From contig NC_067207.1 in NCBI RefSeq assembly GCF_026262505.1, positions 3,480,252 through 3,544,251 on the forward strand: a stretch of DNA of 64,000 nt, read 5' to 3'. Below the pieces are notes generated by a model. It did not search any database. It was not told where the DNA came from and worked only from the letters and a program-made list of their open reading frames with translations. Each line of letters opens with the position of its first letter. The first letter of the stretch is position 1. The translations under genes were made by a program, and so were the position numbers. This DNA is from Trichomonas vaginalis G3 (lineage: Eukaryota > Parabasalia > Trichomonadida > Trichomonadidae). Below, piece after piece: positions 28,841-38,457 of this stretch.

Positions 28841-30140
28841 GGGTGTCCAAAGGTGTGTTTAGCACAAACCTGAATACTGCGAATAGAAATAAACAAGTTA
28901 CATATATATAAAGTTTATTTAAATATAATCACCATTGGATTCAATCACGCGTTCGCAGCGATCGATCCAGGCTTGAAAGACACGCTTTAAATCATCATGA
29001 GAAAATTGCTCAAATTGCTCTCTTACAAAATTTTCAAGATCATCTGGACTCGCGAATTCGCGTCCTTCAGCTCTCTTTTTTAGCGTGCCGAATAAATAAA
29101 AGTCAGAGGGTGCAATATCAGGTGAATAAATTGGGTTTGGAACAACTTTGACATTGTTTTCCACCAATTAATTCATTACCTTATGACTTTTGTGAACTCT
29201 TGAATTATCAAAATGAATTGCAAACTTTTGTTTTTGTTGTTTGGATTTCTCAAACTCATCAGAATTGATAATTTGAGTAAGAACATTGTCAATTAGATAC
29301 TGAGCATTCATCGTATTAGGTTTTTGAAGAATATCAATTGCGATGATGCCATTCACGCCCCAAAAAACCGACAACATCATCATTGGTGTGTCAATTTTTT
29401 TCTTCGGGAATGTTTGCGGATTTTCATCCTTCGGGATCCACATGATTTTGGCTTCTGTTGCATATTGAAACCATGACTCGTCCCCTGTTACTAAAAAGCG
29501 AAACTTCTTGGATTGATACGCACCCAATATAGAGAGGAGCTCTTTCGAAGATTGGACTCTAGATTTTTTTTGAACTGAATTAAGGTTGTGCGGAACCCAA
29601 CGTGTATACGCTAGTTTGTAGTTCAAATAATTGTGCAGATAATAACTGACTGTTGTACGTGGTATCTTTGTCATCTCCTCTATCCTTCTGAGTGATGCTC
29701 TTGGGTCTTCATCTAGCGCTTGAAGAATTGCTTTGATTTTTCTTTGATCCGGCGATTTTTTGTCAATTTTTATGATGGGCGCCTTTTTGTTCATGAAGTG
29801 ATACATCCTAACATGATACGTTACAGTGGAATAGCTAGGAGCATCCATACCGAAGCATTTTACCAATGTCTCGTAGATTTTTTACAGTCTTTGCATTTTT
29901 TTGCAAGAGCGAGGATGTTTTCTTTATGATTCATTAAAAAAATGAAAAAAATCCCGCCAAAATTTCCCGCGAAACCGCCTCTTGTCTCAAAATTCATTTT
30001 ATATCCCGGCATGGCGCCAAAATACAACATACTCATCATATACATATATTCATATTTTTTATTATATATTTATAATCAGCATATATCTCCTTTAATAGTC
30101 TCATATAGAGCGCTGTGCTAAACGCACCTTTGGACACCCT
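28841..30140. mobile_element. Mariner (Tvmar1-like), copy 1, transposase dead
   Basis: 1300 bp between TA dinucleotides, with inverted ends GGGTGTCCAAAGGTG[T/C]GTTT. It is nearly identical to the copy at 48587-49887; reading them side by side I noticed only about half a dozen differences, which implies recent spread. It inserted inside the 12.25-kb MULE, about 40 bp from both the pogo-like element and the MULE transposase stop codon. Confidence 0.9.
28919..30045 (-). pseudogene. Mariner transposase, inactivated copy
   Basis: Compared with the intact frame at 48665-49792, this copy has lost one T in the poly-T run near 29880 (frameshift close to the N-terminus) and carries an in-frame TAA where the other has TAC (near 29168, after KSHKVMN). 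The D,D34D catalytic residues remain in sequence (VTGDESWF, HFDNSRVH, SPDIAPSD). Two independent lesions make it non-autonomous, but its ends look intact, so it could still be moved by the other copy's enzyme. Confidence 0.9.
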
Positions 30141-31360
30141 ATACAAATTTAATACAAAGTTTTTATTCACTCATCATCTCTACTTCTTTATTATCTTCAA
30201 TCTCATTCTAGCAGCTCTCGCATCTTTTACTTCCTTCATTAATTCAGGCAAGTATTTTTCCAACCAAATTTCTGGTTTATTTTGTAATGCAGATTCATAA
30301 TTTTTTGATTGTTTTTCCAGAGAATTGATTAAATCTTTGGCATCTTGGAACGTTTCAAGATTATAAAGCAGTTTTACGACTAAAACTGCTTTATTTTTAT
30401 CGTCAATATCAATAAATTCTGCGTATTTTGATATTTCGATCGGCGAACTCTTTTCTTTGTGATCCACGAGTTCATCCTGAGCACCTACATTTTTATCGAT
30501 TGGGAATTCTATGATTTCACCTACGTTTTCTCCTATTTTCATAACATGTATGCCTGCAGAGGGAACATGACTCTTATTCATAAAGAAATCCTTGCAATAT
30601 TTACAAGGATTCTTATCAGTATTAATATCATTATAGGAGAATCCGCAATGTATGCATTTTTCGTTTAACAAGTCATTCTTCTCGCGTTTTTGCTTATTAA
30701 TGGGATCAATTGATTCATTAATCCTAATGATAGTATCATTCAGAATGAATTTGATGAAAGTAGAAAAGTTTCTTGCTTTTTTTGCAAGTTCGTTAATGTG
30801 TCTATGCTTACCCTCTGCACTATTATTAGTGCTTATAGGTGGAATGCGGTGGTATGCTGCTAAATAGGGATGCGTTAAACACGCCATTTGACCGGGCGTA
30901 CATTTTTTTTGTTCGCCCAAAAATTTCGCCATTTGAGAAATTCAAAAATTAAAAATAAAATTTTAATCTTGATTTTTTTATTTTCGTGATTTTTTTGAAA
31001 CTTACATAAGCGATGAAATACTTTTTTTAAGTAATCGTTTATTATATATAAATATATCTTAATAAATTTAATTCCTTAAGGTAGAGCGTGTTCAAATTTA
31101 AAATCTCATACAATATTTTCTTAATGGCGTATTTTTCTGAGGTCGCCCAAATAAAGGTGAATTCAAAATTGAGAACTCCAAGGCGTATGGCGAGTATTCA
31201 AAAAGTACGCCACTTACAAAATATTGAATGTGGATTATCAATTTTTTGGCGTGTTCAATTTCAAATTTTGATATTTATGTTTATTTTATTCAGTATAATG
31301 CTAAGAATTAAAATATAAAATTCATAGAATTTTTTCTTTGAAAATATTTTACATTTTTAT

Positions 31361-32393
31361 TAGACCACTCCTAGACTAGTCATCAGGTTATCCTCAGATC
31401 ATCCTCAGACTACTCCTTATCAGATTACTTATCATCCTCAGACTACTCCTTAGACCCCTCCTCATCAGACTACTCCTCAGATCTTCCTCATAAGACTCCT
31501 CCTCAGATCTTCCTCCTGAGACTACTCTTCAGACTACTCCTTAGAGTCCTCCTCATCAGACTAGTCCTGAGACTAGTCCTCAGACTACTCCTGAAACTAC
31601 TCCTCAGATTATCCTCAAACTACTCCTCAGTCTAATCCTCAGACTCCTCCTCAGATTATCCTCAAACTACTCCTCGGTCTAATCCTCAGACTCCTCCTCA
31701 GATTATGCTCAGATTATCCTCAAACTCCTCAGATTATCCTCAGACTACTCCTCAAACTCCTCAGTCTAATCCTCAGACTCCTCCTCAGATTATGCTCAGA
31801 TTATCCTCAAACTCCTCAGACTACTCCTCAGACTACTCCTCAAACTACTCCTCGGTCTAATCTTCAGACTCCTCCTCAGATTATCCTCAAACTCCTCAGA
31901 CTACTCCTCGGTCTAATCCTCAAACTCCTCCTCAGATTATCCTCAAACTCCTCCTCAGATTATCCTCAGACTCCTCCTCAGATTATCCTCAAACTCCTCC
32001 TCAGATTATCCTCAAACTCCTCCTCAGATTATCCTCAAACTCCTCCTCAGATTATCCTCAGACTCCTCCTCAGACTACTCCTCAAACTCCTCAGATTATC
32101 CTCAGACTCCGCCTCAGACTACTCCTCAAACTCCTCAGATTATCCTCAGACTCCGCCTCAGACTACTCCTCAAACTCCTCAGATTATCCTCAAACTCCTC
32201 AGACTACTCCTCAAACTCCTCAAACTACTCCTCAGACTACTCCTCAAACTCCTCAGACTACTCCTCAAACTCCTCAGATTATCCTCAAACTCCTCAGACT
32301 ACTCCTCAGACTACTCCTCAAACTCCTCAGATTATCATCAAACTCCTCAGACTACTCCTCGGTCTAATCCTCAGACTCCTCCTCAGATTATCA
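31361..32393. repeat. Tandem array of CTACTCCTCAGA/TTATCCTCAAA units, about 1 kb
   Basis: Short units of about 9-12 bp (CTCCTCAGA, TTATCCTCAAA, CTACTCCTCAGA) combine into irregular higher-order repeats. The strand is strongly pyrimidine-biased and nearly free of G outside CAG. All frames have frequent stops, so it is not coding. It fills the middle of the hAT-like element. Confidence 0.9.
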
Positions 32394-32493
32394 CTTTACA
32401 CATATATATATCGATAACTAAATAATTACTTATTATACTTTCTTTATTTTTTTTTAATTTTAAAATAATATTAATATATCTTTCTACGTTTAA

Positions 32494-32578
32494 TGATGAA
32501 AAGAGAAAGAGGAGTAAAAAGAGGAAAGAGAAAAGAAAGAGAGAGAGAGAAAAAAAAGAGAAAGAAAGAAAAAAAGGA
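32494..32578 (+). repeat. Polypurine tract, about 85 nt
   Basis: Almost uninterrupted A/G (GAAAGAGAGAGAGAGAAAAA type) near the right end of the hAT-like element, just inside its subterminal motifs. Such tracts can form triplex DNA. Confidence 0.85.
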
Positions 32579-35236
32579 CGGCGATAATTTTGTATTGTTT
32601 TGTTATTCGTCCGAATGGCGGCTACTTCGTACCCGCCATTCGGCCCCAAAAATGGCGTATTATTCTATTTTTAAACGGCCATGGCGTAAAACTGTCGCAT
32701 CCCTACTGCTAAATGCTCTTGATCTTTATATATCTGCTTCCATTTTTCCAGCTGCTCATCTGATATATTCTTTGTAGCATACATTTTCTGAACCGATGGA
32801 TCAAAACATTTGTAATTGTCCTCAAAATCTTGGGCCGATTTTGATAATAATACTATCAGAGCAAAAACATGTAGTAAAGTATTATTGCCCATGGTTCCGA
32901 GATAGTGCCTAATACAGATATAATTTTGGAAATGATTCGTATTCAAAAATTTTAAAACTCCAGTACATAAATCGCTCATCCATTTGATTCTTGAAAAGTG
33001 CTCCATAATGTTTAATGATTTAAATTCAATATTCATGGCTGTAAGCCACTGTTGATAAGCAGCGGATGATTCGCTGCGCCCTATGTATATCCCTAGAGGG
33101 TAACCTCGCATATAGTAATTACCACGAGGAAAAATAAATATATATTTCGGCCATGAAAAAGTAGCATCTAAGTGAATTAAATTACACTCCAACGCCAAAT
33201 TTCCTGATTCGCTTGGAATATATATAAGAAATTCTATAGGATTTCCATTGACGAATAAACTATCACTTCTTATCGTTGTGCTATAATTTACATAAAATTT
33301 CCCGGGATATGAAGTTAAGATATCACCAATCTCATTATCATGCTTTATTTTTTCCTGTATTTCATCTTGCAGAGGATGTCCTGGGAGATCAACTTTCGTT
33401 ATTTGAATGTACCATTTTAACCTCCCTGAAAACTCTTTGGGTAATTTTATGTTTTTCATGTTTTTTGGTACAGTAATCATCCACAACGTATCTGATACTT
33501 TTGAATATTCAAAGGATACGATTTTGTCATACAATGTGATCTTAAAGTAATAATAATTATCTGTAGAAATTTTTAAAGGGGAATAATCTTCGTTTTGAAG
33601 TAGAAAATAATTTAAGTTTACAGATCGATCAGAACTTATATTGGAAAGGCCCAAATGAATAAATGCTGGCATTTGTTCCAAAAACTTCAATGTTTGTTCA
33701 TAAGTTAACACATTGATATGAATACCAGGGCTTATTAGAATTAATTGCATTGATTTGAGTTTTTCAATATCAGTATTTTTAGAGCATTCAAAACAAATAT
33801 GGCAACCATCTATTGTAATTGGAGACCGATCAACTGGAATTTTTTCTATGGATTCATGAAATTGTTTGATCGCTGTAAATTTAATACCCATGATTTGTTC
33901 AAAATCTGCTTGAATTTTTTTGTCAGCTTTCAAACAAGCTTTTGCTAAAATTTCCAGAAGGTCATTGTTTTTTATTTGATTCAAAACATTAAAGTTCTTG
34001 TACATAAAATCATTATTTTGAATTAGGGCCTCATGGAAGATTAAATGAATCTTTAAACGAATAACTTTGCTTTCATTCAAATTCATTACTGATATAATAT
34101 TATTTGTTGAAACAATCGAAGAGAGTAATGGATTTCTAAATGTAGAAAATAACTCTGAGATATTGTATGCAAAAGATAAAACATACTTGATTTGGTTTGT
34201 AAATTGATAAGTCTGCAAATTGAATTTATCATTCATTTTGAAAATTGTTTCGTTTGGGCTTGACATTATCAATGCTTTCATGATTGGTGTAACATTATCT
34301 ATATTACACGAATTTAAAATATTAATTGATTCAAATTTAACTGCTAGTTCATAGAAAGAATATTTACTATTATCCAATATAGATCTGATACGTATTTGAT
34401 AATATTCTTCACCATTTTGATTTGTTTGATCTGAAATTAAAACATTAATAAAATCTTCGATTGTTAAATCACACGATTTTCCTGAAAAAGCAAAAATATT
34501 CGAATATCTTTTATCGCCATTAATTATTGCTTGTATTAATGGTTTAGAAATTCCTGCTTTTGAGTATAATTCCTGGTCAAATGAAAAATTTTGTAAGAAA
34601 CCTATAACCTGTGCATAAAATTTGGGGCGGGCAATTATAAATGCTTCTAAAAATTTAAGAATATATTGTTCCCCTAGACGATGGATTTTGATTTTAATTT
34701 GACTGAGATCTGTTTGCAAATATTTTTCACTTATAATCATATTTACCATTTCTGTAAAAGCTTCAGCGGATTTCTGAAATTTAGGTGTTGTTTCATATGT
34801 TTGAAGATACTTTACTTCATCGCTATTCGAGATAAAACGCTCTTTGAGTTCCTCCAAATAACAAATGATAGATTTATTTTCAAATCCAAATAATTTATGT
34901 CCAAAATTATATACATTCTTAATATTTCTGTTTAATTCTTTGATTTTTGAAACGATTTGTCCCCAAGGATATGATGGTGAATCTCCGACATATGCATTTG
35001 ATAATGAATCCAAAACAGTGAATTTAGGTTTACCATCTTGATAAGTTATTTTATTTGTATACCATTCTTTTTGATAGGGTTTATTGGAAGAATAATATAA
35101 ATTGTTGAATCAGAATTTACACTATTACATCTAATAGAACCCAACTGAATTAAAATCAAATCATCCGAAACATTTAATGGTAGATGAAGATGGTTTAGCA
35201 TTAAAAAAATTGTCACTTTTTAAAAATTTCGGATTT

Positions 35237-35270
35237 TTAAGAGTATGTTGAAAATTAAACATACTCTTAA
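35237..35270 (-). promoter_or_regulatory. Perfect 13-bp hairpin upstream of the MULE transposase start
   Basis: TTAAGAGTATGTT (35237-35249) and AACATACTCTTAA (35258-35270) pair perfectly around an 8-nt loop, 36 bases upstream of ATG 35201 on the minus strand. It could be a leader hairpin or a binding site for a dimeric protein. Confidence 0.6.
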
Positions 35271-35402
35271 TATATGTTAATAATTATCATTTGATAAAAT
35301 TATTTAAATAGTAATCAAAATATTGTTATAAATATTAATGGAGTTGAAAAATTATGATCATAAAAGTAAGATGTTAGCATCTAGCCTCAGTAGATACTAA
35401 GT

Positions 35403-35870
35403 CATATCAGAATAGACACATATTCATCCTCAATTGACTCTTACTCATCTTCAATTGATTCTCACAAATAATCAATTGATCCTCACTACTGATCAATTGA
35501 TTCTCACAAATAATCAATTGATTCGCATTAATTATCAATAGATTCTCACTAAGAATCAATTGATTCTCAGTCACCCTAAATTGATTCTCACTACTTATTA
35601 ATTGATTCTTACTCATCCTTAATTGATTCTCGCTAAGAATCAAGTGATTCTCACTCTTCCTCAATTTCTTCTTAGTATTATTCAATTGATTCTCACTGAT
35701 GTTCAGTTGAATCTCACTAATAATCAAATGATTCTCACTCATCCTCAATTGATTGTCACTTATTCACAATTTATTCTTAAACAACCTTAATTAACTCCCA
35801 GTATTCTTCAATTGATTCTCACTAATTATAATTTGATTCTCAGTCATCCTCAATTTATTCTAACTCAATA
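35403..35870. repeat. 21-bp-type tandem array (ATTGATTCTCACTAAGAATCA)
   Basis: About twenty units near 21 bp. The minus strand reads as heptads such as SENQLII/ SENQLRM, one frame staying open for 113 codons (35748-35407). The heptads look superficially like a coiled coil, but the frame has no gene context and the array lies between the MULE transposase and its right end, so I treat it as a satellite. Confidence 0.85.
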
Positions 35871-36129
35871 AGAATATGAATATGAAAATGGATTGGAATA
35901 GGTGATAATTAAAATATATTGATATGAATTTGTGAGAGTGTCTTTAATAAAGAAAAATTTGTCAAAGAACAATAATGTCAAATTGGGTGGGAGCATATAG
36001 TAATGAAATATTTATTGATAAATATTAATGTCATAATAATTGAGAGCATGTAGTAATGAAAAATTAATTGATAAATAATATTAAATAGGGTGATTGCATT
36101 GATCAATACATATATATGAATGAATTTCG

Positions 36130-37395
36130 ATGTCAAACCGTCAGTCATATTGTTAGTCAAAACGTCAGTTATATTCTCATTCATACACTCACTCAAACCG
36201 TCAGTCATATTGTCAGTCAAACTCTCAGTCATATTGTCACTCAAACTGTCAGCCAATTGTCAGCTAAACTCTAAGTCATATTCTAACTAAAGCCGTCACT
36301 CATATTGTCAGTCAAAACGTCAGTCATGTTGTCACTCAAACTATCAGTCTTATTCTCACTAAAACCATCAGTCATACACTCTCTTAAACTATGAGTCATA
36401 TTGTCACCCAAACTCTCAGTTATATTCTAAATAAAACCGTCAGTCATACTGTCGGTCAAACCGTCAGTCTTACTCTCAATAAAAAGCTAATTCATAGTGT
36501 GTGTCAAACCGTCAGTCATATTGTCACTCAAATTGTCAGTCATACACTCACTCAAATCAACAGTCATATTGTCGCTCACACTCTCAGTCATATTGTCAGT
36601 CAAACCGTCAGTCTTATTGTCAGTCAAACTATCAGTCTTATTCTCACTAAAACCATCAGTCATACACTCTCTTAAACTATGAGTCATATTGTCACCCAAA
36701 CTCTCAATCATACACTCACTCAAATCAACAGTCATATTGTCAGTCAAACCGTCAGTCATATTGTCACTCAAACTGTCAGTCTTATTCTAACTAAAAAGCT
36801 AATTCATAGTGTCTGTCAAACCGAAGTCATATTGTCACTCAAATTGTCAGTCATACACTCACTCAAATCAACAGTCATATTGTCGCTCACACTCTCAGTC
36901 ATATTCTAAATAAAACCTTAAGTCATAGAGGCTGTCAAACCGTCAGTCATATTGTCACTCAAACTGTCAGTCTTATTCTAACTAAAAAGCTAATTCATAG
37001 TGTCTGTCAAACCGAAGTCATATTGTCACTCAAATTGTCAGTCATACACTCACTCAAATCAACAGTCATATTGTCACCCAAACTGTCAGTCTTATTCTCA
37101 CTAAAACCATCAGTCATACACTCTCTTAAACTATGAGTCATATTGTCACCCAAACTCTCAATCATATTCTAAATAAAACCGTAAGTCATAGAGGCTGTCA
37201 AACCGTCAGTTATATTGTCACTCAAACTGTCAGTCTTATTCTAACTAAAACCGTAAGTCAAAGTGTCTGTCAAACCGTCAGTCATATTCTCAGTCATACT
37301 GTAGTTCATACTATCACCCAAACTGTTGTTCATACTGTCACTCAAACTCTAAGTCATATTGTCACTCAAACTGTGAGTCATATTCTCTCTCAAAT
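36130..37395. repeat. 24-bp-type tandem array (CAAACCGTCAGTCATATTGTCACT)
   Basis: About 1.27 kb of units near 24 bp with common variants (CTCTCAGTC, ATTCTCACTAAAACCA) and larger repeated blocks of several units. Because the period is a multiple of three, long frames appear on both strands (for example 8-residue DNMTDGLT repeats on the minus strand). None has gene-like context. Confidence 0.9.
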
Positions 37396-37699
37396 CTCTA
37401 TGCTTTCCATCTTTCTAAACCAGATTCCATTGTTAATTCTTAAATTAACACAAATCTTAAATTTCATATTAGTCATTGATCTGAAGTTATTGAAACATCT
37501 GACGTCTTTAGATTATCTTATCTAATATTAAAATGATTGATCTATTTACATTTTTAAAATAGTCCTAAAAAGTCTCAATATTTATAAAAGCATAATAAAA
37601 TTAAATTTTTTAATATCATTTTGTAAATTATTCGTTTACTTTATGGCATAGTCTTGAAAAAGTATCAAAAAACATTATCTTAATGGTCTCTAAAGAGGT

Positions 37700-38181
37700 T
37701 AAGTAGCATACACACAGATATGCTAATGTGGTAAAAAGAGATTTATTGCAAAAAGTCCAAAATAGTATATTTATTATCAAGATTCGCGTGGAAACGTACG
37801 AGTTTGGGACGAATAACTAACATTCTTAAACATTTAGTAATACTCTGATAAGTACAAGTCCTTAGATGCGACATATGGCTTCTTTTGTTCTAACTTACCA
37901 AATTCAAGAACTCAAGTTGGCAGTAACTCTGTACTAAACATACTCTAAGAGCTTGTCATTATTCCGTGTATGACAAATCATACTTTAATGTTTTACTCGT
38001 TGAATAAAGAATGCTTGATTTTGAAATCGAATGTTTTTGCTTAAATAGTTCCAGATTCTTGAACTAGGGACGGAATTAGAGGACACGTCTTTGCTGGTTA
38101 GTCGCGTGCTTGATGACAATATGCTACAATTATAATAAACGTACAAAAGGGACGAAAATTGAGAGCTTGTAACTTTCAACC
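37700..38181. repeat. MULE right terminal inverted repeat
   Basis: Reverse-complement partner of 25931-26400. It ends 276 bp before the start codon of the exportin-like gene, so it occupies part of that gene's upstream region. Confidence 0.75.
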
Positions 38182-38191
38182 GAAATGAAAA
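38182..38191. repeat. Target-site duplication of the MULE, right
   Basis: GAAATGAAAA directly after the right inverted repeat; exact match to the left copy at 25921-25930. Confidence 0.75.
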
Positions 38192-38457
38192 ATTAGAATG
38201 TTTATCGATTCGAATCTAATCATATCGGATCGGATCCTTATGCTGTTGTAGTTACAGTTTTCACAAAAATGTCCAGCATTATCTCTTCTTTCTTATCGGA
38301 TTCCATCAATTACATCACTTGAATGCATAATTTACAAAAATACCACAATCGTAGAAAAGGCAATAGGACCGTCGTACGGTGGATCCCAATTGAATGGATA
38401 AAATTTTCGTAAACTTCGATCATAAAGCCCTCTAAATTTTGACATTTCACCTCAAAA

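Larger units (their letters stand above)
30865..32705. mobile_element. hAT-like non-autonomous element inserted in the MULE transposase
   Basis: 1841 bp with inverted termini TAGGGATGCG (30865) and CGCATCCCTA (32705), flanked by the exact 8-bp duplication CTGCTAAA (30857-30864 and 32706-32713). The duplication fits the hAT consensus nTnnnnAn. Several subterminal ACGCCATT/GGCGTA motifs lie within 150-400 bp of each end, as hAT transposases require. It contains no transposase frame; most of it is a tandem array (31361-32393). Confidence 0.8.
30180..35201 (-). pseudogene. MULE transposase gene, split by a hAT-like insertion
   Basis: The minus strand encodes a Mutator-type transposase. Core motifs are IHLDATFSWPKY with the first catalytic Asp, RGYPLGIYIGRSESSAAYQQW, and MSDLCTGV followed by CIRHYLGTMG (the usual D plus C-x2-H of MULEs). 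The C-terminal part has TNNSAEGKHRHINELAKKA and a zinc-ribbon-like CIHCGF ... CKYC. A 1.84-kb insertion (30865-32705) interrupts it; leaving out the insert and one duplication gives continuous reading QEHLA-AYHRIPP. The best ATG is 35201 (MLNHLHLPLNVSDD); a frameshift lies near 35075, after which the long frame from about 35091 runs on. The gene is therefore dead. Confidence 0.8.
25931..38181. mobile_element. 12.25-kb Mutator-like element (MULE) with nested insertions
   Basis: The two ends are inverted repeats of about 470 bp: 25931-26400 aligns to the reverse complement of 37700-38181 along its length. Matched blocks include AGCTCTCAATTTTCG, AAAGACGTGTCCTCTA, GTCCCAAACTC and AATAAATATACTATTTTG. 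The repeats are flanked by an exact 10-bp direct duplication GAAATGAAAA (25921-25930 and 38182-38191). Long terminal repeats with 9-11-bp duplications are typical of MULEs, and the unit encodes a MULE transposase. Inside lie a pogo-like element, a mariner, a hAT-like element and satellite arrays. The arms have clearly diverged from each other, so the element is old and probably immobile. Confidence 0.75.

Noticed and set aside
30141-30180. MULE end placed at the mariner/transposase boundary
   Set aside because: The mariner inserted there with its own TA duplication; the long inverted repeats with a 10-bp duplication lie much further out.
31361-37395. CRISPR-like arrays
   Set aside because: Units are contiguous with no unique spacers of constant length, and the organism is eukaryotic.
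35407-37525. Repeat-protein genes (SENQL heptads, DNMTDGL octads, SHIVTQT repeats)
   Set aside because: Frames are open on both strands and shift between units; arrays lie inside a transposon without promoter or flanking unique coding sequence.
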